Below, one piece after another: positions 5,992 to 14,495 of a DNA stretch of 34,064 bases; position 1 is the stretch's first letter, and each line of letters opens with the position of its first letter. The notes below the pieces were generated by a model. That model did no database searches. It had not been told where the DNA came from and worked only from the letters and a program-made list of their open reading frames with translations. The position numbers and the translations under genes are program-made. The DNA is taken from the NCBI GenBank assembly GCA_028874315.1, contig JAPPKM010000063.1, forward strand, positions 1 through 34,064, read 5' to 3'. The stretch comes from Chloroflexota bacterium. Lineage in GTDB: Bacteria; Chloroflexota; UBA11872.

Positions 5992-7756
5992 CCGCCTATT
6001 GGCGGCGGACAACAGCGAGCCGCCGGATCCTTCACGGCGGCTTGTCGTCATGCTTGGCGGCGCCGTGGCAGCGGCCGGCGTGCTGGGATGGCGCTTGTTT
6101 GACTGGCACGTCGAGCAATCGGCTGAACTCTCGGCGCGCGGTGCGAGCGCGCTGCTCGCGCGTAGCGAGATCAACCCGCGGCGCGGCAGCATCTTCGACC
6201 GCGACGATGACGTTCTGGCCATCAGTCGCGGTGCGGTGCGTGTGGTGGCGGACCCATTATCCATCCATGAGACCTCAGATCCGTTCGAGGTCGCCGATCG
6301 CCTGAGCGGGCTGCTGGACCTCGACTCAACCGGCGTGGCCGAACGTCTCGGGGATCCGAATCTTCGATACTCGGAAATCGCACGCGGTCTCACTGGCGAT
6401 CTGGCGAGAGCCGTGGAAGCCGCGATCAAGGACGGCCAATTGCCCGGCGTTCGACTCGATCCCGACCGGGTGCGCGTCTACCCGAATCAGGAGCTGGCCG
6501 CGCACGTGCTGGGATTCGTGGGTGAGGGCACGGCACGTCCGGGTGAAGTCGTTGGCCAGGCGGGCGTGGAAGCCTGGTACAACGATGTACTGGGCGGGCA
6601 GTCCGGGCTCGTCAGCTCCGACATCGATCGCCTAGGACGGCGGATTCCAATCGGTCGCTATGCCCTTCAACCCCCGCGCCACGGAGCGCACGTCACGCTC
6701 TCAATCGACCGGACGATCCAACACATAGCCGAGCAGGAACTCGAGGCCGCCATCGAGCAGTTCGGAGCGACCGCAGGCACCATCCTGATCACCAATCCGC
6801 GAACAGGTGAAGTGCTGGGCCTGGCCAACAGGCCAACCTACGACCCAGGACGCGTCCACAGCTATCGCGAGTTTGGCCCAGAGTTTGCCAATCGGGCCTG
6901 CAGTCTCATTTATGAGCCGGGTAGCACCTTCAAGCTGGTAACGATGGCCGCCGGTCTCGACGTGGGGGCCGTACGACCGGAAACGACCCACAATCTCCCC
7001 GGGACCGTCAACTACTTCGGGCAAGAGTTCAAGAACTGGGACGAGCGGACATATCCGAGTCAGACGATGGTCAGCGTCCTTCAGAATTCCAGCAACACCG
7101 GCACCATCTTCGTCGCCGACACCGTCGGAGCCGACTCCTTCTACGAATACATTGAGCGCTTTGGCTTTGGCACACGGACCGGCGTGGACATGGCCGGCGA
7201 AGTTCCGGGCATCGTGCGACGCCGCGGCGACCAGGGCTGGTTCCTCCCAGACCTCGCCTCAAATTCGTTTGGCCAGGGAATATCCGTCACGCCCGTGCAG
7301 CTGGCGACGGCCATCGGCGCAATCGCGAACGACGGGGTAATGATGCGGCCGCACGTGGCCCGTGCCGTAACGCAGGCCGACGGCCGCCGAGCGACGATCG
7401 AGTCACAACCAATTCGCCGGGTTCTCTCGCGTGAAACCGCCCAGACGCTTATCAAGATGATGGAGGCGGCGGAGTCGGGCGTGGTGAATAACCTGGCACG
7501 GATCCCCGGCTATCGAACCGCTGGCAAGACTGGCACGTCGGAAATCGCCTCGAGCGGGCGGTTTTTGGAAGACACGTCGATTGCGTCCTACGTGGGGTTC
7601 GGTCCCCTTGAGTTGCCACGCGTGCTGACACTCGTTGTGATCGAACGACCACAAGCCGCGTTCTTTGGCGCTCACGTAGCCTCGCCCACCTTTGCGCGGG
7701 TGATGAGCCGGGTATTCGCCCACCTTCGGGTGCCCCCGCGTTCGGGACAAACGTGA
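5963..7756 (+). CDS. ftsI: Septal transpeptidase FtsI (class B PBP)
   Basis: Penicillin-binding protein that cross-links septal peptidoglycan. It has 597 residues: one N-terminal membrane anchor (about 27-45), the class B dimerisation/pedestal region starting near RRGSIFDRD (72-80), and a C-terminal transpeptidase domain. Catalytic motifs are all present: S321-T-F-K324 (nucleophile Ser321), S376-S-N378 and K522-T-G524. No PASTA repeats follow, unlike many Firmicutes homologues. The GTG start at 5963 is preceded by GAGAG four bases upstream and lies inside ftsL; the stop overlaps ftsW as GTGA. Direct adjacency to ftsW suits a matched transpeptidase-glycosyltransferase pair. Confidence 0.94.
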   Translation: MRRFRDLRNSRLLAADNSEPPDPSRRLVVMLGGAVAAAGVLGWRLFDWHVEQSAELSARGASALLARSEINPRRGSIFDRDDDVLAISRGAVRVVADPLSIHETSDPFEVADRLSGLLDLDSTGVAERLGDPNLRYSEIARGLTGDLARAVEAAIKDGQLPGVRLDPDRVRVYPNQELAAHVLGFVGEGTARPGEVVGQAGVEAWYNDVLGGQSGLVSSDIDRLGRRIPIGRYALQPPRHGAHVTLSIDRTIQHIAEQELEAAIEQFGATAGTILITNPRTGEVLGLANRPTYDPGRVHSYREFGPEFANRACSLIYEPGSTFKLVTMAAGLDVGAVRPETTHNLPGTVNYFGQEFKNWDERTYPSQTMVSVLQNSSNTGTIFVADTVGADSFYEYIERFGFGTRTGVDMAGEVPGIVRRRGDQGWFLPDLASNSFGQGISVTPVQLATAIGAIANDGVMMRPHVARAVTQADGRRATIESQPIRRVLSRETAQTLIKMMEAAESGVVNNLARIPGYRTAGKTGTSEIASSGRFLEDTSIASYVGFGPLELPRVLTLVVIERPQAAFFGAHVASPTFARVMSRVFAHLRVPPRSGQT

Positions 7757-8895
7757 GCGCCAACACAGGCCATTGGCTTTCAGGGCGGCTGCCAAGCTGG
7801 CCTTCGCGGGACCCGTACCTCCTGCTGCTGACGTTCGTACTGCCGCTTGGCGGAGTCGTATTGGTGGCCAGCGCCCGGGTACCCGTCGTTCTGGGCGGAG
7901 ACTCGGTATTCGAGCGCGTATCGGTCCAACAGATGGTCCTGGCCGGCGTCGGAGTAGGTCTGGCACTGGCGCTCAGTGCCGTGAACTACCAGCGCTATGC
8001 ACGACTGGCGCCATTGGCTTTCGCGGGAGTCCTGATCGCCCTCGTGGGTGTGCTCTTTGTTGAAGACGCCACCAGTCTCTTCGCAGCACGCCGGTGGTTT
8101 CGGGTAGCCGATCTCACGGTGCAGCCCAGCGAGTTCGCGAAGGTCGCCATGGTGGTCATGCTGGCTGCACTGGCTCATCACTTCGGTGGTCGAATCCGGG
8201 AGTTGCGCGTATCCATCATCTATCTGGGCGGCGTTGTCACCCTAGTTGTGATTCCGGTTGTTCTGGAGCCGGATTTGGGTGCAGCTATCACCATTGCATT
8301 TGTCGGATTCGTGATGATCTTTGCCGCGGGCGCCCGGATTTGGCACCTGCTACTGGGTTTCGGTGCCTTGGTGCCCATCGCGCTCGTGTCCCTCTCACAG
8401 AATGCCTACCAGCGCGAACGCCTCATGACGTTCCTGAGCGGCGACCCCGACATCAACCGAACCGGCTACCAGGCAGCCCAGGCGCAGATCGCGATGGGTT
8501 CGGGTGGCATTACCGGTCGCGGTCTCGGGCTCGGGACGCAGAAGTTTCGTTTGCCAATCCCCGACTCCGACGCAGTCTTTGCGGTTCTTGGCGAGGAGTT
8601 TGGCCTGGTTGGCACCGGTCTGGTGCTGGTGCTCTTCCTGGCGCTCTTTGTGCGTGGAGTCCAGATTGCAGCCGCCACTGAGGACGTGTTTGGCCGAATG
8701 CTGGCCATCGGAATCGTGACGCAATTGTGCTTCCAGGCCTTTGTAAACATGGCCGTTGTGACGGGCCTGACGCCAGTGACTGGCATCACGCTGCCATTCA
8801 TCAGCCGCGGAGGCTCCTCGCTTCTGGCCTCGATGATCATGATGGGCATCCTGATGAATGTCGCCCGTCAGTCCGATCTCGGGCGAGACACGTGA
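7753..8895 (+). CDS. ftsW: SEDS peptidoglycan polymerase FtsW
   Basis: A polytopic SEDS-family glycosyltransferase that polymerises lipid II with its partner FtsI. The 380 residues carry about ten hydrophobic segments. SEDS landmarks are RRWFRVADLTVQPSEFAK (about 113-130), LEPDLGAA, the long extracytoplasmic loop with GTQKFRLPIPDSDAVFAVLGEE, and the C-terminal TGITLPFISRGGSS. Asp273 in this loop aligns with the catalytic aspartate of RodA/FtsW. Genomic position next to ftsI and murG favours FtsW over RodA. The GTG start at 7753 overlaps the ftsI stop; the end overlaps murG as GTGA. Confidence 0.93.
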   Translation: MSANTGHWLSGRLPSWPSRDPYLLLLTFVLPLGGVVLVASARVPVVLGGDSVFERVSVQQMVLAGVGVGLALALSAVNYQRYARLAPLAFAGVLIALVGVLFVEDATSLFAARRWFRVADLTVQPSEFAKVAMVVMLAALAHHFGGRIRELRVSIIYLGGVVTLVVIPVVLEPDLGAAITIAFVGFVMIFAAGARIWHLLLGFGALVPIALVSLSQNAYQRERLMTFLSGDPDINRTGYQAAQAQIAMGSGGITGRGLGLGTQKFRLPIPDSDAVFAVLGEEFGLVGTGLVLVLFLALFVRGVQIAAATEDVFGRMLAIGIVTQLCFQAFVNMAVVTGLTPVTGITLPFISRGGSSLLASMIMMGILMNVARQSDLGRDT

Positions 8896-10010
8896 GACTC
8901 GTGCTGGTCGGCGGCGGCACTGCCGGGCATATTTTTCCGACAATTGCCGTCGCTCGACAGCTCGCCGCGCTGACAGGAGCGACTGCTGAGCTCACCGCCG
9001 TGTGTGGATCCCGTGACCTGGATCGGCTCCTCTATCGCGACGTTGACCTCGCGGTGTTTCCCCTTCCGGCCCGCGGCATCGTTGGCGTTCCCTGGTGGCA
9101 ACTGCCCTGGCGGGCTTGGCTACTCGTTCGATCGCTCTATGACATCTGGCGCGAATTCGGCATGCGACGCCCGGATGCCGTGATTGCCAGCGGCGGCTAT
9201 GTCAGCGCGCCAGTGCTGCTCGTCAGTTGGCTCCGGCGCATCCCGTCCGTGATCTTCTCCGGCGACGCTGCGCTTGGCTGGGCAACACGTGTCATGGCCC
9301 CCGTCGCTTCCGTGGCCACCATCGCGTTCGAAGAAGCTCGAGGTCAGATTTGGCGAGCGCCGGTTGAATTGGCTGGCTACCCGCTTCGTGCCGAGTTCGC
9401 GACGCCCGATGCGATAGCAGGTCGGGCCGCGCTCGAAGTGCCTGACGGCGCTCGACTGGTAGTGGTGATGGGCGGCAGCCAGGGCTCCCTGGTAATCAAC
9501 GAGGCCCTGCGCGAGGACCTGGAGCTCCTGCTCCATGAAGCGCACGTCGTGCACGTAAGCGGGCAGCGCGACTATGAAGCCTTGGTGCCCGTACGGGACC
9601 GTATGCCCGAAGCCCTACGACGCCGCTACCACCTACACGACTTCATTCAAAGCGGATTCGCCAACCTTCTAGCCGCGGCGGACATCGTAGTCAGTCGCGC
9701 AGGCGCCACCTCAGTTGCAGAGCTGAGTGCCGTTGGAACGCCGGCCGTGCTCATCCCTGGACGCTTTGGGGCCGGGCACCAGATTGCAACCGCACAAGCC
9801 ATGGCGAAGGCCGGAGCGGCCGTTGTGCTTTCTGAAACGGACCTGGCGTCCGGACATCTGGTGCGAGTGCTCCTGGAGCTATTGAAGGAACCTGAACAGC
9901 TGAAATCCTTGAGTGATGCCTCGCGGACACGCGGACGCCCGAACGCGGCTGCGCGAATCGCGCAGATTGGGCTCCGCCTGGCGGGGTGCTCGGCGCCGGG
10001 CGACGCGTGA
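8892..10010 (+). CDS. murG: UDP-GlcNAc:lipid I GlcNAc transferase MurG
   Basis: Adds GlcNAc to lipid I to make lipid II at the inner face of the membrane. The GTG start at 8892 (overlapping the ftsW stop) yields 372 residues beginning directly with the family's first strand and glycine loop GGGTAGHIFP (7-16). The GT-B fold C-terminal half shows VVMGGSQGS, then DFIQSGFANLLAAADIVVSRAG followed by SVAEL, the UDP-GlcNAc-binding region. The usual PVVLIP block reads PAVLIPG, followed by HQ. A longer open frame upstream lies wholly within ftsW and is not used. Confidence 0.95.
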   Translation: MRLVLVGGGTAGHIFPTIAVARQLAALTGATAELTAVCGSRDLDRLLYRDVDLAVFPLPARGIVGVPWWQLPWRAWLLVRSLYDIWREFGMRRPDAVIASGGYVSAPVLLVSWLRRIPSVIFSGDAALGWATRVMAPVASVATIAFEEARGQIWRAPVELAGYPLRAEFATPDAIAGRAALEVPDGARLVVVMGGSQGSLVINEALREDLELLLHEAHVVHVSGQRDYEALVPVRDRMPEALRRRYHLHDFIQSGFANLLAAADIVVSRAGATSVAELSAVGTPAVLIPGRFGAGHQIATAQAMAKAGAAVVLSETDLASGHLVRVLLELLKEPEQLKSLSDASRTRGRPNAAARIAQIGLRLAGCSAPGDA

Positions 10011-11401
10011 TGTCGACGCAGGTCACATGTCCTTCGGCGCGGCACGTCCACATCGTGGGAATCGGCGGCAAGGGCATGAGCGCGATTGGGGCAGCCCTCC
10101 TGGACCTGGGAAAGACTGTCAGCGGCAGCGACCTCAAGCCTTCGCCGCAGTCGGACCGCCTTCAGCGTCGCGGTGCGAAGATCGCCATCGGCCATAGCGC
10201 CAGCAACATCACGGGCGCCGACATGGTGATTCACTCATCGGCGATTCCGTCCGACAACCCGGAACTGACGGCGGCCGATGCCGCGGGCGTCGCAGTTCGT
10301 TCGCGCGCCCAGGCCGTTGCCGCCCTGTTCAACGCTCGCCGCGGCATCGCCGTTGCGGGCACTCACGGCAAGACGACCACATCGGCGTTAACCGCGACGA
10401 TCCTCGAGAGCGCCGGTCTCGCGCCATCGTTTCTCATTGGCGCGGACGTCCCGACACTCGGGGGAGTGAATGGGCGGATTGGCGCTGGGGCCTGGATGGT
10501 GCTGGAAGCCGACGAGTTCGATGACGCCTTCCTGTCCTATAAGCCCCGGGTTGCCGTCCTGACGCACCTGGAACCAGACCACCTGGACTACTTCGGCAGC
10601 GTCGACCGAATGGTGTCTGCATTTGAGCAGTTTGTGGATGAATTACCGATCAACGCCACGCTCGTCGCCCGTCGCGACGTGCCGCTGCTGCGACGCGTGG
10701 CCGAGCGGCATTCAGCTGAAGTGATTTGGTTCGGTCCAGGCGGCCACTGGCAGATTGAGGACTACCGCGAAGGCTCGCCCGGGCCAACGCTCGATGTCTC
10801 GGGTCCAGGCGGGCAGCTCGTGCTGCACCTGCCCATGCCGGGATGCCACAACGCTCTGAACGCGTTGGCGGCGCTGGCGACGGCGACGTTGGCGGGGGTC
10901 GACGCGATCGAAGCGGCGCAAGCTCTGGAGAGTTTCGCCGGTGCCGAACGCCGCCTGGAGCTTAGGGCCAGAGAACACGGCATTTCCCTGTTCGAGGACT
11001 ACGCTCACCACCCAACAGCGGTGCGCGCCAGTCTGCAAGCGGTGCGCGAGCTACGGCCGCAGAGAGTTCTCGCCGTGTACCAGCCGCTGCTTGAGTCGCG
11101 GACGCGCGACCTGTTCGACGACTTCCTCGATGCGTTTGTCGACGCCGACCAGGTGCTCTTGGCGGAGATCTACTCTCCGCCGGGGCGCGAGGCGCCTGTC
11201 GGAATCAGCTCGCAAGACCTGGCCTCAGCCATCCGCCACGCCAACACTGAGGCGCTATCCAGCTTTGACGAAATCTTCGACCGGCTGATCGCAGAGGCTC
11301 GCGAGGGAGACATCGTCTTGGTCATGGGACCCGAGTCTGTGACTCCCCTGGTCGACCGCCTGGCAACAAGCATGAAACAGCGATCGTTCGCATGGACGTA
11401 A
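10010..11401 (+). CDS. murC: UDP-MurNAc:L-alanine ligase MurC
   Basis: ATP-dependent ligase that adds L-Ala to UDP-MurNAc, the first peptide step. It has 463 residues in three Mur-ligase domains: N-terminal Rossmann HIVGIGGKGMSAIG (about 14-27), ATP-binding loop G117-THGKTTT with LEADEFDDAFL and HLEPDHLDYFG, and a C-terminal domain with FEDYAHHPTAV. The first loop has GGKG where many MurC proteins have GGIG. The ATG at 10010 (TGATG overlap with murG) is preferred over GTG at 9986. It is the only Mur ligase in the cluster. Confidence 0.95.
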   Translation: MSTQVTCPSARHVHIVGIGGKGMSAIGAALLDLGKTVSGSDLKPSPQSDRLQRRGAKIAIGHSASNITGADMVIHSSAIPSDNPELTAADAAGVAVRSRAQAVAALFNARRGIAVAGTHGKTTTSALTATILESAGLAPSFLIGADVPTLGGVNGRIGAGAWMVLEADEFDDAFLSYKPRVAVLTHLEPDHLDYFGSVDRMVSAFEQFVDELPINATLVARRDVPLLRRVAERHSAEVIWFGPGGHWQIEDYREGSPGPTLDVSGPGGQLVLHLPMPGCHNALNALAALATATLAGVDAIEAAQALESFAGAERRLELRAREHGISLFEDYAHHPTAVRASLQAVRELRPQRVLAVYQPLLESRTRDLFDDFLDAFVDADQVLLAEIYSPPGREAPVGISSQDLASAIRHANTEALSSFDEIFDRLIAEAREGDIVLVMGPESVTPLVDRLATSMKQRSFAWT

Positions 11402-12315
11402 CGGCTCAGTTCCCTACAAAGCTGCGAGTTCGCACGGGCGAGCCGATGGCCCGACACACTTCGTTTGGCGTGGGCGGTCCAGCCGACTACTGGGTTGAAG
11501 TACGCAGTCTGGGTGCGTTGCGTCTGGCCCTCGAAACAGCCGATCGCCTGCGCATGCCGCGAACGATCATGGGCCATGGGACGAACTCGTTGGTAGCCGA
11601 CGACGGTATCGAAGGCCTGGTGATCTACAACCGCTATATGGACTTTGAAGCACATGGCGCCGACGGCTGGGTGCGGGTCGCGTCCGGGCACAGCATGGCG
11701 CGCCTGGCGGGGCGCTGCGCACAGCTCGGCCTTGGCGGAATGTCCTTTGCGATCGGCGTTCCGGGCACTGTGGGCGGCGCCGTGTACGGCAACGCAGGGG
11801 CATTCGGGTCGGACGTGGCGGCCGTGCTTAAGTCGGCCCGCGTTTGGCGGCGCAGCCACGAAGTCGAGCTGGCGGCACCGGACTTCAAGTTCGACTATCG
11901 GCGAAGCAATCTCCATGGCGATGATTCCAAACCCGTTGTGCTGGCCGCCAGCTTTGGTGTCCGGCGGGCTGATCCCGTCACGCTCCGGCGCGAGCTTCTG
12001 ACCTTCGCCCGACGGCGACGCGCCACACAGCCGCAGGGGCAGAACGCCGGATCATTCTTTATGAACCCGGACGGCGACTACGCAGGGCGCCTGATCGAAG
12101 CAACCGGGCTAAAGGGGCTGGAGCTTGGCGGCGCCTTCGTGTCTCCGGTCCACGCGAACTTTCTTTCGGCCAGGCCAGGTGGCACAGCCCGAGATGTATT
12201 GGACTTGGCTATCGCCGTGCGCGAGGACGTGGCCAAAGCCACCGGCGTGCGCCTCACCCCCGAAGTTCGCTTGCTGGGTCGCTGGAACTGCCACGCCCGG
12301 GCGTTGTTCACATGA
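11392..12315 (+). CDS. murB: UDP-N-acetylenolpyruvoylglucosamine reductase MurB
   Basis: FAD/NADPH enzyme making UDP-MurNAc, the substrate of the MurC encoded just upstream. The 307 residues match type II (short) MurB. Features are HTSFGVGGPADYW (about 22-34), FAD-binding GHGTNSLV (61-68), and GVPGTVGGAVYGNAGAFG (about 124-141). The catalytic set is visible: Arg170 in DYRRSN, Ser221 in GSFFMNP and Glu291 in LTPEVR. The residue after SFF is Met224, where many MurB proteins have Lys or Arg. The ATG at 11392 lies 10 bases inside murC; the stop overlaps ftsQ as ATGA. Confidence 0.94.
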   Translation: MDVTAQFPTKLRVRTGEPMARHTSFGVGGPADYWVEVRSLGALRLALETADRLRMPRTIMGHGTNSLVADDGIEGLVIYNRYMDFEAHGADGWVRVASGHSMARLAGRCAQLGLGGMSFAIGVPGTVGGAVYGNAGAFGSDVAAVLKSARVWRRSHEVELAAPDFKFDYRRSNLHGDDSKPVVLAASFGVRRADPVTLRRELLTFARRRRATQPQGQNAGSFFMNPDGDYAGRLIEATGLKGLELGGAFVSPVHANFLSARPGGTARDVLDLAIAVREDVAKATGVRLTPEVRLLGRWNCHARALFT

Positions 12316-13082
12316 CCGACGTGCGCGCCAGCCTATTCACCAAGGTGCTGTCACTTCTGATCGCGTTGTGTTCTGCGGGTGTGCTTATCTGGTTGCTCAA
12401 TTCGCCGGTGTTCAACGTACGCGACGTCGCCGTACACCGGGCCGATTCGTCACCGCCACCAGCGGTTGATCCAGCCAGCATTGAGTCAGCCACGCTTCCC
12501 ATGGTGGGAATGAATGTGTTTCGCATAGATACCAGCGCGCTACAGCAACGAATCCGGGGCTTGCCGGGCGTAGCGGATGCGCTGGTACAGGTGCGGATCG
12601 ACGGACGGGCCACGGTGACCGTGGCGTACGAAGCGCCGGTGGCGAACTGGGTCGTCAACGGACAGAGCTACCTCGTCAATGCGTCCGGAGAAGTACTGGC
12701 GGAGCAGTTCGAGCCGGACGTACCACTCACGATCGAGGACGAATCCCGCAGTGGGCTTGCGCCAGGCGACCTGATTAACGTGGGAGCGCTGATTGCCGCG
12801 CATCAGCTTCAGAGCAATCTTCCGCTGCTGCGAGTGATTCCCAGCCGCATTCACTATTCGGCCGGCAAGTTGACCGTGATTGACCATGCCGGACGAGAGC
12901 TTGACTTTGGCGACACCTCGCAGCTCGACGCCAAGCTCGTCGCCTTGCACGCCGTGCTCGAGCAAGCCAATCGTCTCGGCGAACGAATCGCCAGCGTGGA
13001 TCTCCGCCCCATCGAACGACCCACCTATCGCACGGTAGACGCCCCACCTCTCACTTCGAACCAAGACGTCTCAAAGCCCTGA
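12312..13082 (+). CDS. ftsQ: Divisome protein FtsQ/DivIB
   Basis: A bitopic divisome scaffold that binds FtsL-type proteins. It has 256 residues: a short cytoplasmic N terminus, one transmembrane helix (about 9-29), then a POTRA domain starting at PVFNVRDVAVH (32-42) with GMNVFRID and IRGLPGVADALVQV. An FtsQ beta domain runs to about residue 240. The ordering FNVRDV, N(V)F and P-x-V is the usual POTRA pattern. It overlaps murB by 4 bases. The 55-base gap after it is the first real break in the murG-ftsQ run. Confidence 0.9.
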   Translation: MTDVRASLFTKVLSLLIALCSAGVLIWLLNSPVFNVRDVAVHRADSSPPPAVDPASIESATLPMVGMNVFRIDTSALQQRIRGLPGVADALVQVRIDGRATVTVAYEAPVANWVVNGQSYLVNASGEVLAEQFEPDVPLTIEDESRSGLAPGDLINVGALIAAHQLQSNLPLLRVIPSRIHYSAGKLTVIDHAGRELDFGDTSQLDAKLVALHAVLEQANRLGERIASVDLRPIERPTYRTVDAPPLTSNQDVSKP

Positions 13083-13137
13083 TTGTGTTATGTAAACTAT
13101 CGCTTCCGGCGCGCACCGTAGTGCAAAGAATGGAAGC

Positions 13138-14385
13138 ATGAGCCGAAACCGCACGTTCGTCGGCCTGGACGTTGGAACGACCAAGACCTGCGCCGTGATC
13201 GGGCAGGAATACCGCGGCGCGCAATTGCATGTCCTGGGCGTTGGTACGGCGCCTTCGTATGGCCTCAAAGGCGGTCAGGTTGTCGACGTGGTGCTGACCG
13301 TCAAGGCCATTGACGAGGCAATTCACCGAGCAGAGAAAGCAGCTCGGGTGCGAGCTTCACAGGTCGTGACCGGGATCGCCGGCGGCCACCTCCAGTCGCA
13401 CAGCCAGCGCGGTGAAGTTGAGCTGCCGCGCGATGAGCGCGAAGTGCGCGAGCGCCACGTTGGCGCGGTAGTCCGCGGAGCGACCATGCTGACTTTGGCC
13501 GAAGACCGGGAGGTCGTGGCCGTCATTCCAAAGACGTTTGCAACCGACCACCTTACCGACGTGCTGGACCCGCGCGGTCTCACGGCGCAGCGGCTTGCCG
13601 TTGAAGCTCACGTGATCACTGGAGCCACGAACGCAATGGCAAACCTGGAGCACTGTGTCGACCAGGCCGGCTTGTCAACCAGGGGTCGTGTTTTGCAGCC
13701 GCTGGCATCGGCGCGTGCCTGCCTCACTCCGGAGCAACGCCGCGAGGGAGTCGTACTGATTGACATCGGCGGCGGAACGACCGACGTAGCACTGTTCGTG
13801 GACGATGCCTGCTGGCATATCGCGGTCGTCCCCGTCGGCGGAGCGTTGGTAACGGCCGATATCGCCCGCGGCCTGCGGCTTCCGACAAAGGTTGCCGAAG
13901 CCTTGAAGATCGAGCATGGCAGGATCGAACCTCTTGCCGACGGTGATGACACAACCGTTGAGGTTCCGGGGTTCGACCATGGAGCCCCGGTGGCCGTGCG
14001 CCGACGCGATCTGTCAGAGGTTGTCGCCGCGCGAATGGAGGAATTGCTCCGCCTGGTGCTCGACGAAATCACCCGGAGCGGCTACTACGACATTCTTCCG
14101 GCCGGCGTGGTGCTCACGGGAGGCGGTTCGCGCATGGCCGGTCTTCCGTCCCTGGCGAGCGAAGTCCTCGATATGCCGGTCGCCATGGGCCGTCCGCGGG
14201 CGCTCTGGGGTTTAGACGAAAGCCTGCGCGCGCCCGAGTTCAGTACTGGGATCGGCCTGCTTCTGACGGCGTCTGCCGCCGAGGAGGCCGACGGTTGGGT
14301 TTCCGCCGACGTTCACCGCCGAGAAGGCGTGCTGGACAGGCTGGGCGGATGGATGCGATCAGTCGTGTCACCGACCGTCAGGTGA
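13138..14385 (+). CDS. ftsA: Cell division protein FtsA
   Basis: Actin-like ATPase that tethers FtsZ to the membrane and recruits later divisome proteins. The 415 residues include phosphate-1 VGLDVGTTKTCAVIG (about 8-22), a 1C subdomain, phosphate-2 VVLIDIGGGTTDVALF (near 203-218) and the adenosine motif VVLTGGGSRMAGLP (near 324-337). A C-terminal amphipathic helix near DRLGGWMRSVV is the expected membrane-targeting segment. GGAAG (13132-13136) lies one base before ATG, too close for a normal Shine-Dalgarno, but AAAG lies further upstream. It is separated from ftsQ by 55 bases. Confidence 0.95.
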   Translation: MSRNRTFVGLDVGTTKTCAVIGQEYRGAQLHVLGVGTAPSYGLKGGQVVDVVLTVKAIDEAIHRAEKAARVRASQVVTGIAGGHLQSHSQRGEVELPRDEREVRERHVGAVVRGATMLTLAEDREVVAVIPKTFATDHLTDVLDPRGLTAQRLAVEAHVITGATNAMANLEHCVDQAGLSTRGRVLQPLASARACLTPEQRREGVVLIDIGGGTTDVALFVDDACWHIAVVPVGGALVTADIARGLRLPTKVAEALKIEHGRIEPLADGDDTTVEVPGFDHGAPVAVRRRDLSEVVAARMEELLRLVLDEITRSGYYDILPAGVVLTGGGSRMAGLPSLASEVLDMPVAMGRPRALWGLDESLRAPEFSTGIGLLLTASAAEEADGWVSADVHRREGVLDRLGGWMRSVVSPTVR

Positions 14386-14392
14386 AAGGCGG

Positions 14393-14419
14393 TTCACGGT
14401 GATTCAGTTTCGGCATAAT
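14393..14419 (+). promoter_or_regulatory. Weak candidate ftsZ promoter
   Basis: CATAAT (14414-14419) matches five of six -10 positions, and TTCACG (14393-14398) is a poor -35 at 15-bp spacing. The 110-base ftsA-ftsZ gap is the largest in the cluster, and an internal ftsZ promoter is common in bacteria. The hexamer evidence alone is weak. Confidence 0.3.
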
Positions 14420-14495
14420 GGCGTTACTGTTGTGGCGTTGCATGGTGAGCGGTCTGGCCGTCCAGTGTTGGCGCGCCTGGGAAGGGTGAGTGGAC

